Positions 8,061 through 18,280 of a stretch of 64,000 bases of DNA are shown one piece after another; the stretch's first letter is position 1; each line of letters begins with the position of its first letter. The notes below the pieces were generated by a model. It saw only the letters and a list, made by a program, of their open reading frames with translations, had not been told where the DNA came from and ran no database searches. The position numbers and the translations under genes are program-made. The stretch lies in assembly GCA_037953745.1 (NCBI GenBank), contig JBAKBP010013134.1, positions 1 through 64,000 on the forward strand. The letters are read 5' to 3'. Source of the stretch: Lithodes maja. Lineage: Eukaryota; Arthropoda; Malacostraca; Decapoda; Lithodidae.

Positions 8061-10673
8061 TTAGTTTTTTGATGGTGGGGTTGGTGGTGCTGGACGCTTT
8101 GCCGGCTGGCTGGTGTTGGCCGACGACTGGCCCTGGCCTGGCTTATGCTGGCCGCGTCCTCTCTGACCTGAAAACCTACCCTGTCTATGCCTGTACTGAC
8201 CTTGGGGGGAGTGGGAAGACTTAGGCGAAAGAAAGGGTTTAGATCCCCCTGGCTGAGATTTAGTAGTTGGCCTGGGTTTGGGAAAGGTAAATGTAGGTTT
8301 CTTAGAAGGGGTGGGACTGTGCTTAAAAGCCTGTGCCATATTGAACACCGTTCGCCACACTTCAGGGGACATTAGAGAGGGAGTAAGCACTGGTGACATG
8401 ACCACCTGATTCGCAATGCGATCAGGTAGCTTGCGAACTAAAGACATTCTGAGATCTTGTCTTGCTCGTACCGCCTCAAGCAAGGCGGTGCGTATGTCAC
8501 CCAAGGATTGGATTGACGACTGGAGGAGCAGTCGCCGGGACAATTCAACCGATCTTCTGGCATCCGCATCTGCGATTGCCTGAGTGGACCGTAGTAAAGA
8601 CTTAGCTACCTGTTGAGACACTATGTATTGGGAGAACAGGCGAAAAGCTTTCCCCCTGAGCCTAAATTCTCTGTCTAGGTGAGTAGGGGTAGGGGTAGTG
8701 AAAGGGTCTTTTAGCTCACAAAGATTAATTTTAGGGGCAGCTAGGAAAGAAAACAAAGCTGACGGGACTCCGCCTGCAGACCCTACAGGCATGGAGAACC
8801 ACGAATAAGTATCTTGAGGGATCTGGTGGGAAGATTTCGAAGTAAATGTGGTTGCAAAGTTTTGAGCCTCTATTTCCCAATCTACCCAAGGTCCTGGACC
8901 CAACTGCCCCACCTTCAAAACTGGATTAGCTGCTTCGTCTGTGACGGTCTGTAAATCAAGTTCAGGAGTGAGAGCTGACAGAGTCTTAATATCATTAAAC
9001 CCATCCAGCTTAGACCAGTCTGAAAATAGTTTCGAAGCTGAGGCAGGGGGTAAAGCTGGCTTAGTAGCATACACAAAATAGTCCTGGTGATAATAACTAG
9101 GTATAGCCTTGATGTTTATGTCTAGTACATTTCCCAAATTATCCAAGGCCCTTAATTTCTTTGATTTATTGCCTTGGATGACCCACTCACTCGGTACTGG
9201 GAGCTCCCCTGACAAGGTAGGTTGGGCTAGCTCTGGTTTATTGGGGGTCAAAAGGACCCAAGACTCGTCTGGTCCATAAAGCAAGGGCATGGCTACCTTT
9301 CTGACAGGTGCCTTGTCTAGAGGGGGTGGATTAACATCCGTGATGACCCTGACATTGGAAGTTGTCAATGCCGCCGTAGCAGGCTTGGTAGCTACTGATG
9401 TTGACAGAGTGGGGGGGTTAGGGATCTTAGATAAAACAATCGAAGTCATCAGAGGCCGTACCGTAGAACTTGTCGTGGGAGCCCCCAAGTCGATTGTGGG
9501 GGCCTCCTGTTGTTGGCCAAAAAATCTAGATAAAGCCTGAGTAAGCAGCCCATTAATTTCTTGCGCAGTAACAAATTGATTTGAAGATGAACTTACAGGT
9601 GAATCATTAATATCCTGCGCGGCGTCTAAGCCTGAGCCTGACTCTTGCCCTTCCATTTCCGAAATTATTGAAACCTCGTCTTTCTCTTCCTGAGAAGATC
9701 CCTCCGAAGCCGGGGTACCTTGCTGCCAAGACAAGTCAGGAATAGAGGATGGGATCGCCGCGTCCCTGTGGACATCAGCTACTGTGTGACTCGTTTGAGT
9801 CGGACGTGGGTGGTCGGACCCTGGCTGAGCAAACCGCCAAACACCGAGGCCCTGGCCTACACTCTCTTGAGAGTCTGACACATTATCACGAACTGAACCC
9901 CCCGAACTTTCCAATTCCAGGGTCAAAATATTTATGGGTAAATCCTCTTTAAGGACAGGCACCGCACTGGACCCTTGAGACCTAACACAAACTCTGTCTG
10001 GGGTAGAGGTACGATGAGAGGCACTAGAAACTGGTGAATGTAGGGAGGACTTTCTTTTATGTGAATCCTTTTTGGAGGATTTATGGCTACGGTGTGACCG
10101 TGAACTATTCTTTGATTTCGAGGAATCATCGCTGTGACCACTGGTGGAACTTTCCGTCCTACTCTTCTTACTCGCCGGTGAAGAGGCAAGACTAGATGAC
10201 TGTCGTCTGAGAGGTGACCTAGACCGAGATCTCGCCCGAGATGATGAGGCGGATGCCGGGGGTGTAGGCTCTCGTGGACGTTTGGGTGTAGCCGCAGAAG
10301 ATACAGAACCCTGACCAGTCTCCGCCGGCTTATGACTCGTGACTCTAGAGGAACGTTTAGGGGGAGGGTGTTCAAATAACAATTTATCCCAAAGAGGGAC
10401 GTTATCACATTGAAGTGATTTATGTGCAACAATCATAGTGTAGGCGGACATCTGTTGCCTTACTTCTCGTAACGCTACTGCTGCGGTCTTATCATTATCG
10501 CAAAGGACTTTTAAAGCTAATTGGGAGCAAAAAGAACAATTACGCATAACCCAGAGACCCCTTGAACGGTCTAGACATTTAACACACCTTATGCAAAGGG
10601 TATGCGCAAAAATAGGGATACCGGCACAAGCAGGGGTAGTGCATAAAGCAAAGACTGGGGCCACGGTAGCCAT
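8061..10673 (-). CDS. DIRS gag-like ORF, intact 870 aa (copy A)
   Basis: Presumed nucleocapsid/RNA-binding protein of the element. Residues 11-55 form a Cys/His block (CTTPACAG, AHTLCIRCVKC, NCSFC) with zinc-binding spacing, shared with the truncated ORF at 2614-2791. Residues 110-240 are Ser/Arg-rich (SRARSRSRSPLRRQSSSL, SKSKNSSRSHRSHKSSKK), resembling RS domains. An acidic and then a Pro/Thr-rich region follow. Residues 560-770 form a conserved block with few charges repeated (LRLRGKAFRLFSQYIVSQQ, SVELSRRLLLQSSIQSLGD). The C-terminus is basic and Gly/Gln-rich. No stop or frameshift, while copy B's version is broken in at least four places. The ATG at 10673 is supported by the same start in copy B at 21806. 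Confidence 0.9.
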   Translation of the reverse strand: MATVAPVFALCTTPACAGIPIFAHTLCIRCVKCLDRSRGLWVMRNCSFCSQLALKVLCDNDKTAAVALREVRQQMSAYTMIVAHKSLQCDNVPLWDKLLFEHPPPKRSSRVTSHKPAETGQGSVSSAATPKRPREPTPPASASSSRARSRSRSPLRRQSSSLASSPASKKSRTESSTSGHSDDSSKSKNSSRSHRSHKSSKKDSHKRKSSLHSPVSSASHRTSTPDRVCVRSQGSSAVPVLKEDLPINILTLELESSGGSVRDNVSDSQESVGQGLGVWRFAQPGSDHPRPTQTSHTVADVHRDAAIPSSIPDLSWQQGTPASEGSSQEEKDEVSIISEMEGQESGSGLDAAQDINDSPVSSSSNQFVTAQEINGLLTQALSRFFGQQQEAPTIDLGAPTTSSTVRPLMTSIVLSKIPNPPTLSTSVATKPATAALTTSNVRVITDVNPPPLDKAPVRKVAMPLLYGPDESWVLLTPNKPELAQPTLSGELPVPSEWVIQGNKSKKLRALDNLGNVLDINIKAIPSYYHQDYFVYATKPALPPASASKLFSDWSKLDGFNDIKTLSALTPELDLQTVTDEAANPVLKVGQLGPGPWVDWEIEAQNFATTFTSKSSHQIPQDTYSWFSMPVGSAGGVPSALFSFLAAPKINLCELKDPFTTPTPTHLDREFRLRGKAFRLFSQYIVSQQVAKSLLRSTQAIADADARRSVELSRRLLLQSSIQSLGDIRTALLEAVRARQDLRMSLVRKLPDRIANQVVMSPVLTPSLMSPEVWRTVFNMAQAFKHSPTPSKKPTFTFPKPRPTTKSQPGGSKPFLSPKSSHSPQGQYRHRQGRFSGQRGRGQHKPGQGQSSANTSQPAKRPAPPTPPSKN

Positions 10674-12445
10674 GACAGAGACTGGTGGGGAAAACTACCG
10701 CCGGGTCTGTATTGGTCCGCCGGAGCCCAGCTCTGGAAAAAAAGAAAATTTCCAGGAATTAATGCTCATAAGGTTAATCCAACATGTTCGCACACAAGTG
10801 TTAATAGCCCACCGGATAACGAGATGTGATGACACAACGATCACAGCTCGCTACGCGGCGGGGTTTCAGAATATCTAAACAAATCTTTTGAAGAAAGTGA
10901 AGAATACCCTCTGACATAATATCGGTCCAGCATGGCGATTATAGTCTTTCTGGTGGTGACTGTCTCAAGATTCAATATTGGAACAAAAACAACCCCCCAT
11001 AAAGACGCCGGCCCTTGAAATATTTTTTGTATAATAACACAGGGCAGGCTGACACGAGATCTGATTTCTAACTAATTGTCACAAAAAGATCGCCGTAAGA
11101 TTGAAGGCGGCGATACCTAAATGTATCACTGAATTAAGTAGTTAAATCGAAATTGAATTTGTAAATTCCTTATTTCCTCCAACTAGGAGCACCCGCCGGG
11201 TGTGAAAAAACGATATTAACCCCAATTCAACCTTCAATTGCCGTAAAAATAAAGGCGGCGATACATACAGTATTGCTTAAAAAATGGAATGGTTAATTTA
11301 CTGAATGACTTAATTGTTTATCCCACCCTTCCAAGGTACACCCGACGGGTGAGATGTCAAAACGTTAACCCCATAAGTTCCTCTCCCCACTTCTTTGTAA
11401 AAGATCGCCGGGGAGGAAAGCCCTTAACAACAGCTAGGTTTTTCATGTGGTTTTGTAAAACCTGGTAGAAAAACTACATAACTTATGTTCGCAAGAACAA
11501 AGTTTTATAGATGGGAACAGCCAGTCCGCCGGGAATCAAAGGGGGCCTGAAACCAGGTACCAACAGAGACGCAGTCCTGGAGAGCCACAGACACCTCATC
11601 GCCGGGGACACAAACCTGTGTTTAAAACCACGTGTGGCCCAACACGGCTCTCGGCCGGGTTTTATCATGGTGAAACCGAGAAAAAACCCGCCGGAAGGAC
11701 ACCCACCCCGATCAGACACCATCTGAACGTACACTGAACACGAAGGAAGCCACGCACGACTAACCTAAGTTCACACAATAATCCGTGGAATTAGCCAATA
11801 CACAACTAAACCAGGAAACAAACATAGTCCGAGGAATTAGCCAATACACAACTAAAACCCGGATACACATGACACAGTAGGGCATATTTATACATAATAA
11901 ACAATAACACTTGTACATGTGGCAAAACTACGAGCGGCTGGCTAGGCCTAAGTAGACGGAATAGGAAAAGTTGAAATATACACAAAACACTGGGAATATC
12001 ACAACAGGAACCACCGCCAACACACCACTGTAGAAAAACTTCCGACAAAGGGAAGACTGACTCGGGACCCAGAAAAAACTTCACTAAGTGAAGAAAATAA
12101 CACAGGGAACGTCAGAAGCAAAGCTTACCTCATCAGAAAGATAAAAGGCAGCAATAATTAACGCGTAATGAAAGCCGCCTGCATCACAAGCTAACTAAAC
12201 TGTGAAAAAGTTCACATGTCCACAACAGGACCACGAGGGTACATCCGAAATAGACGCCCCAAACACACGACTCCAAATACACTGCACTGCGGGCAACCAG
12301 CCCAGGACACTCCTGCTACGCATATCCTAACCTTACTCGATACATCCCGGAGTAAACAAATGAGAAAAAACTCACTAGGGACGCAACAAATGCGGAACCA
12401 GCGGAGCGTGGGGAGACACGTCCGGGCAGGCTGAGCGCAGAGCAG
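10674..12445 (-). other. 5' leader of DIRS copy A
   Basis: A long non-coding leader of 1.77 kb, closely matching 15287-16610 plus 21354-21805 of copy B. Short ORFs here (for example 11483-11734 and 11806-12084) are not preserved in copy B and are not called. It holds two copies of a roughly 150-bp repeat (11089-11351) and a near duplication of GTATTGGCTAATTCC (about 11780-11850). Confidence 0.75.
11089..11351 (-). promoter_or_regulatory. Two direct ~150-bp repeats with palindromes in DIRS leader
   Basis: Each unit has a hairpin of the type GCCGTAAG ... AAGGCGGCGAT (11089-11114 and 11239-11262) and a 13-base palindrome CACCCG-C/A-CGGGTG (11190-11202 and 11339-11351). The spacing is 150 and 149 bases. 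In copy B the palindromes are at 16389-16401 and 16537-16549. Conservation of both units in both copies suggests a cis-acting role, perhaps promoter or packaging; that is inference. Confidence 0.5.
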
Positions 12446-12755
12446 AGAAGGAGGAATGACGCCTGAATCAGCGTCTGGTCAGAGATCCACACAAGTACAT
12501 CCACGATATGATGGAAAGCTTATTAGATAGTTATTCTTATTTTCTTTTTGTTTTTATTTTTTACAAAGTTTTTTCGTAGTGAGAACCCAATTCATAATGA
12601 CTGAAGCCATGAGTGAGGTCGCGTGCGCTCATGATGAAGGCTCCTCAGTTTTTAAATGCTCTGCGCGGTAGATTCAAACTACGGCGGATTAGTGTTTGAA
12701 GAGGATGCCTTATGTAATAGGCATGTTCGTCAATGATGGAGGGGCCACTAATAAA
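12446..12755 (-). repeat. Right (5') inverted terminal repeat of DIRS copy A
   Basis: Inverted match to 4128-4439. It ends in CCACTAATAAA, the same end as the 5' end of copy B at 14977. Confidence 0.9.
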
Positions 12756-13060
12756 TATGCTTTTTTTAAATTATTATATCTTTGTAGGTCAGTGAGATAA
12801 ATTCAATCAAGGTATTATTTTTAGTTATCTGGCTACTTGTTGTAGGCCTAATTGGTACCCTTTGGAAAAATAAATAAGAGTGACTAAAAGTAGTGAAATA
12901 GGCTACTAAAAAGTTTGTATATGTATTTGACATCACAAAATTATGTTATTAGCTATAAATATTTGGTGTTTAACACTGAAAATAATGCATATGTCTGTCT
13001 TGAAGGCAAATACTGTATGAAAAAGCACTCTTGATTGAATAATGTGAGGCATTATGAATT
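12756..13060. other. Intergenic, starts with the array unit that flanks copy A
   Basis: ATATCTTTGTAGGTCAGTGA near 12776 is the far side of the array split by DIRS copy A. The rest is AT-rich with no feature I can name. Confidence 0.5.
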
Positions 13061-13064
13061 CCAC

Positions 13065-13300
13065 CATCTCATAGACGGTTTTGATGGTTGTTGTTGTTCC
13101 CCAAGCTGCCTGGCCGAACAGCCCCAAGGCCCTGAGCAATTCCAAGGCCATAACCGAGTGCCCCCACAGAACCCTCCACGCCGACCACAATAAAGCCTGG
13201 GTGACCGAAGCCACTCCATGGCGGGGGGCTGAGAAGGGTGCGGAAACGCCCGGGAAACCAAAGCCCCACCCAGGGCCCTGTGCCCCCCAGCAATTATAAA
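13065..13300 (-). mobile_element. Decayed 3' end of a non-LTR element (LFGQAA family)
   Basis: On the minus strand an ORF ends SVMALELLRALGLFGQAAWG and runs into ACAACAACAACC, the start of a (CAA)n tail. The same C-terminal string and tail occur at 30906-30993 and 34905-35826. Upstream coding sequence is too diverged to assign. Confidence 0.5.
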
Positions 13301-14976
13301 GAGAATGTTGAGGGGCAAGGGAAAAATGTGACGCTTTGGCTTCCAATCTTGGTAGATTGGGAGGTCAATCCACGGAAGAGACGCCGTCACTTGAGATCTA
13401 GAAAATATATAAGTTAAAGGAAAAGTCAGAGTAAGCTATGGGTATGGCAGAGATTGCTCAGCTCTCACTCTGATAGACCAGCCCATCACCACATGACTAG
13501 AACCCAATCCTCTCAGCATCAGCTAGGAAAGGCCCTAGAAAGCCGCCTTTGGCGGGGGGATAGCTCCCCTATTTCAACCCCTTTCGGGGTTTTGATGGTA
13601 GGTACTGAAGGTATTGCAGTTGATATGGGAAGAACCATCTATTTTCGACAATATGTGATAAATTTAATGAGTAACTTAGCAGTGATTGGTTGTGATAGTA
13701 TGCCCCTGGCCTGGGCACAACCATGGGGAGTACTGTACAAGCAAAGGGATAAAATTCTATTAATTTGACACTAACATAGCACTCAACACTTAAGGAAATA
13801 AATATCAGTTACAATGTTAATACACACTTTCACAGAAAAAAAGGGACACTGCAGCTAAAGAGCCAATTGGCTCGTATGATAACACATTTAGTTGAAGCAA
13901 AGTGGTCCTGAATACACGAACGACGACCAGCCTGGAAAAAGTCCTTGCTTATTCAGGTTACAAGTGAAATACAATTACGAAAAATATGGACTAAGAGCTG
14001 AAGCGTTTGGGAGGGGCTATGGAAACTGAATAAGGGAGCAAGGGGTTTGAGTTGTTTCCTGATGGCCGTCGGTCGTGAGAGGTCACTCCTGGGCAGGAGG
14101 AGGAATGAGTCACGTTCATTGGAAACAAAGGAAGATCAGAATGCGCGGAGGCGCGGTGTTCAAACTGTCTTTATTCTTTTCTTTTTATTTTTTACTTTTC
14201 AGTGGCTCCGTCTCAATGGAATTGAGGAATGATTAAGGGATACCCCCTAAGATGATCTTGGTTCTCGACCGTCGTAATCGAGGTTAACCCGGGCTCTGAG
14301 GAGCCCGGAACTAGGCCATATTATCATAGGCTCTTACGTCATTGACGTAAAGAGCCATCAATAAATAAGTGAGATTAGGTATAAGGTTTGGGAAATGAAA
14401 ATATGGCAACTTAGATTATATCAGGCTAGAATATATTGTAGTTAGTAATAACATAATAAATAATATTACAGTATGACGCTATATGCAGGTAGCTCTGTAC
14501 GAGGGACTTTGTACAGGCATATATTTATACTTGGGGATTTCCCTAAATTTAGTTTTACTCTCGATGGTTTGCTTATGTGTTTGTTATATAATTTCAACTC
14601 TCTATTTCTTCAGATCGTGAGGAGTGGTTATTTCAAAGCCATAGTTTGCAATCATTTTTTGTTTACGGAATAGCATAATTTATATTACGGTATCATACAT
14701 TTATGTAATCTTCATTTTATCAACAACGGACAATACATGTTTTCTTTGAAGGATTATTCTAAATTGCTAATGCTAGTTTAACAATTCTGGTTAGTTTCGT
14801 TACATGAAATTCAAAAATGTATTCCTGTTCAAATAAATATAGATGACGGTCTAGTAAAATGATCATGCTGAGTCACGGGTGGAAAGTGTAAAGTGTTAAA
14901 CCTTTGGGATCAGGTGGTACAAAGGGAGAGTCATTAGGATGTGTGGGGGAGAGGGGAGGGCTCTCAGCGCCATATA
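13301..14976. other. Unidentified spacer between the two DIRS copies
   Basis: No gene or known repeat recognised. It contains two hairpins: CCGGGCTC ... GAGCCCGG at about 14288-14309 and GGCTCTTACGTCA/TTGACGTAAAGAGCC at 14329-14356. Confidence 0.5.
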
Positions 14977-15286
14977 TTTATTAGTGGCCCCTCCATCATT
15001 GACGAACATGCCTATTACATAAGGCATCCTCTTCAAACACTAATCCGCCGTAGTTTGAATCTACCGCGCAGAGCATTTAAAAAACTGAGGAGCCTTCATC
15101 ATGAGCACACGCGACCTCACTCATGGCTTCAGTCATTATGAATTGGGTTCTCACTACGAAAAAACTTCGTAAAAAATAAAAACAAAAAGAAAATAAGAAT
15201 AACTATCTAATAAGCTTTCCATCATATCGTGGATGTACTTGTGTGGATCTCTGACCAGACGCTGATTCAGGCGTCATTCCTCCTTC
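14977..15286 (+). repeat. Left (5') ITR of DIRS copy B
   Basis: Begins TTTATTAGTGGCCCCTCC. Inverted match to 28511-28824 and direct-orientation match to the reverse complement of 12446-12755. Confidence 0.9.
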
Positions 15287-16610
15287 TCTGCTCTGCTCTG
15301 CTCTGCGCTCAGCCTGCCCGGACGTGTCTCCCCACGCTCCGCTGGTTCCGCATTTGTTGCGTCCCTAGTGAGTTTTTTCTCATTTGTTTACTCCGGGATG
15401 TATCGAGTAAGGTTAGGATATGCGTAGCAGGAGTGTCCTGGGCTGGTTGCCCGCAGTGCAGTGTATTTTGGGTCGTGTGTTTGGGTCATCTATTTCGGAT
15501 GTACCCTCGTGGTCCTGTTGTGGACATGTGAACTTTTCACAGTTAGTTAGCTTGTGATGCAGGCGGCTTTCATTACGCGTTATTTATTGCTGCCTTTTAT
15601 CTTTCTGATGAGGTAAGCTTTGCTTCCTGACGTTCCCAGCGTATTTTTCTTCACTTAGTGAAGTTTTTTCTGGGTCCCGAGTCAGTCTTCCCTTTGCCGG
15701 AAGTATTTGCTACAGTGGTGTGTTGGCGGTGGTTCCTGTTGTGATATTTCCAGTGTTTTGTGTATATTTCAACATTTCTTATGCCGTCTTCGTAGGCCTA
15801 GCCAGCCGCTCGTAGCTTTGCCACATGTACAAGTGTTATTGTTTATTATTTATAAATATGCCCTACTGTGTCATGTGTATCCGGGTTTTAGTTGTGTATT
15901 GGCTAATTCCTCGGACTGTTTGTTTCCTGGTTTAGTTGTGTATTGGCTAATTCCACGGATTATTGTGTGGACTTAGGTTAGTCGTGCGTGGCTTCCCTCA
16001 TGTCCGTTGTACGTTCAGATGGTGTCTGATCGGGGTGGGTTTCCTTCCGGCGGGGTTTTTCTCGGTTTCACCATGAAAAAACCCGGCCGAGAGCCGTGTT
16101 GGGCCACACGTGGTTTTAACACAGGCTTGTGTCCCCGGCGATGAGGTGTCTGTGGCTCTCCAGGACTGCGTCTCTGTTGGTGCCTGGTTTCAGGCCCCCT
16201 TTGATTCCCGGCGGATTGGCTGTACCCATCTATAAAACGTTGTTCATGCGAACATACGTTATGTAGTTTTTCTACCAGGTTTTACAAAACCACATGAAAA
16301 ACCTAGCTGTTGTTAAGGGCTTTTCTCCCCGGCGATCTTTTACAAAGAAGTGGGGACAGGAACTTATGGGGTTAACGTTTTGACATCTCACCCGGCGGGT
16401 GTACCTTGGTAGGGTGGGATAAACAACTAAGTCATTCAGTTAGTTAACCATTCCATTTTTAAGTGATACTATATGTATCGCCGCCCTTTTTACTTACGGC
16501 GATTGAAGGTTCAATTAGGGTTAACATCGTTTTTCACACCCGGCGGGTGCTCCTAGGTGGAGGAAATAAGGAATTTACAATTCAATTTCGATTTAACCGC
16601 TTAATTTAGT
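15287..16610 (+). other. 5' leader of DIRS copy B, proximal part
   Basis: Matches the leader of copy A in reverse complement. A short CTCTG expansion lies at about 15287-15305. Palindromes CACCCGGCGGGTG are at 16389-16401 and 16537-16549. Interrupted at about 16610 by an L2-like element; the leader resumes at 21354. Confidence 0.75.
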
Positions 16611-16889
16611 AAACACGGTTAAAGTTTTCAATTCCATCTTTGCCTAGTGCTTGCGACACCTCGGTTGGGTTACCTTCTTAGGAAGGTAATCAAGTCGTAC
16701 CCCACCTGCTCGTGGTGACCTCGCAAACACCCATTTCTATTTATTTTTTCCATTTGTTCTTTTTTCAAGATAGGGTGACACAAACGGGGACGGCGCTACC
16801 TGGGTTTATCCCAGGTAGTAGTTTAATTTTACTGTAATTTTATTAAGTGTTTTGTATATTTTTAACTGTAGGCTACATAAATATAAACA

Positions 16890-18260
16890 ATGGCCGGCCA
16901 AGGCAAACGGAGGCAGAGTTTATTGGGAGATGAAGAGAGCTATGAATTTGAGGGATTTCTGGCAGGGGGTAATGAAGTGGAGGATCAATTGACTGTGGTG
17001 AAGAGACAGATGATGGGTCTGTTAAGATGGAAGGGAGTTATGGAGAATTGGAGGAGAGATATAGGTGTGAAGGTGGAGTCACTGACAGAAATATGTGGAG
17101 CCAGTTCAGTAGCAACTGCAGATGGGCCATTAATTGCTAACCTAGATGCTGTGATGAGGAAAGTAGATGAGCTGGAGGCAGAGAACATGGCACTCAAGGA
17201 GCAGCTAAAGGAGTATGAGGGCCATTTAAGTGAGAAAGTAAAGGGAGTAATAAGTGAGGAGAAAAATGAGTGGACAAGGGTGGGGAATGCTAAGGTGGAT
17301 GCATTGGAAGAAATCATGAAGGAGCAGGTGGAAGAGAGAGAAAAAGAGAAAAGAGAGTTTGAGAAGAATGTAGTGCAGGTTTTGAAGAGCAAGGAAAAGG
17401 TAGTGAGGGAAACAGTAGAGACCAAAAAGGAGCCGACCAAACGCACCACTGAGGTGGTAGATGGTGGAAAGAAAAAAACTGTCTGGGACCATCAGGTCCT
17501 GGTAGTGAAGCCAAAAGACCGATCCTCCGAGCCAGTAAGCCCACCAGATACAAAGGCAATCGAGACTGCTTTGGCTTCGGTTCCGGTTAACAAGTTAACT
17601 AGAACTGATTCAGGTGTACTGGTGGTACAACTTCCATCCAAGAAAGCCAAAGAAGATGCAGAAAGGGCCATCAATCAGTGTTTGGGGGTGGACAGTGCCT
17701 TCAGTGTCTCCGAACCAAAGAAGATGATGCCAAAAATGACTCTGGTAGGCATTGCTAATGACGCTGAGGATAATGAGATCATTCCCAGCATCCTCAACAA
17801 GAACCCAAGAATAAAGTCCCTGGTCGATGATGGCTTAGCTATGAATTTGCTATTCACTAAGCAAAAGAGTGATGCACACACTAAGACTGCGGTAGTAAAA
17901 ATGTCACTTGAAATACGCTCTTCCATTGTGGATGATGGCAATTCTGTGTATGTTGGACTTGTGAGATGTCGTGCATACGATCGCTTCTGGGTAACACAAT
18001 GTTACCATTGCCAGGGCTTTGGTCATACCAGTGACAGGTGTTTTCGGAAAAATGAGGATCCAAAATGCAACTTCTGTGCCGGTACTCATAACTCAAAAGA
18101 CTGCACCAACAAGACTTCCCCCAAATGTATAAATTGTATGAGCTCCACATCAGTTACGGAGCCGCCAAATCATTTCGCCTCAAGTAGAAATTGTCCTTTA
18201 ATGACAGCTCAGAGAAATAAAGTTATTGAGAACACCAATTTTGTAGGTTCAAAAAACTGA
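16890..18260 (+). CDS. L2-like ORF1 protein, 456 aa, zinc-knuckle RNA-binding protein
   Basis: Expected to bind element RNA and form the ribonucleoprotein particle. Residues 90-180 are highly charged with heptad-like patterning (VDELEAENMALKEQLKEYEG), probably a coiled coil for multimerisation. The middle (about 210-345) has no motif I can name. Residues 371-384 form a canonical CCHC knuckle, CYHCQGFGHTSDRC, followed by a second (CNFCAGTHNSKDC) and a looser Cys cluster (CINC ... NC). The ATG at 16890 sits about 280 bases inside the element, a sensible 5' UTR. The stop is 20 bases before ORF2. No disruption. Confidence 0.88.
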   Translation: MAGQGKRRQSLLGDEESYEFEGFLAGGNEVEDQLTVVKRQMMGLLRWKGVMENWRRDIGVKVESLTEICGASSVATADGPLIANLDAVMRKVDELEAENMALKEQLKEYEGHLSEKVKGVISEEKNEWTRVGNAKVDALEEIMKEQVEEREKEKREFEKNVVQVLKSKEKVVRETVETKKEPTKRTTEVVDGGKKKTVWDHQVLVVKPKDRSSEPVSPPDTKAIETALASVPVNKLTRTDSGVLVVQLPSKKAKEDAERAINQCLGVDSAFSVSEPKKMMPKMTLVGIANDAEDNEIIPSILNKNPRIKSLVDDGLAMNLLFTKQKSDAHTKTAVVKMSLEIRSSIVDDGNSVYVGLVRCRAYDRFWVTQCYHCQGFGHTSDRCFRKNEDPKCNFCAGTHNSKDCTNKTSPKCINCMSSTSVTEPPNHFASSRNCPLMTAQRNKVIENTNFVGSKN

Positions 18261-18280
18261 AAAATGCACATGGGAGGCGG

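Larger units (their letters stand above)
4087..12755 (-). mobile_element. DIRS-like tyrosine-recombinase retrotransposon, copy A
   Basis: An 8.67-kb element read on the minus strand. From 5' to 3': ITR (12755-12446), leader, gag (10673-8061), RT/RNase H/methyltransferase ORF (8043-6118), overlapping tyrosine recombinase (6166-5249), 3' region with an internal complementary region (4620-4512), then ITR (4439-4128) and a terminal hairpin (4127-4087). Inverted terminal repeats, an internal complementary region and a tyrosine recombinase in place of a DDE integrase are the hallmarks of the DIRS group, as opposed to Ngaro/PAT elements, which have split direct repeats. No target-site duplication is expected or seen. 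The copy is disabled in RT and recombinase. Confidence 0.95.

Noticed and set aside
11806..12084. 92-aa ORF in the DIRS leader, with an 89-aa counterpart at 15707-15976
   Set aside because: The counterpart in copy B has a different start and end; composition is low-complexity and no domain is seen. Probably leader sequence.
12933..13390. Overlapping minus-strand ORFs with Gly/Pro-rich sequence
   Set aside because: GC-rich decayed transposon end; only the LFGQAA C-terminus is recognisable and no complete gene is supported.
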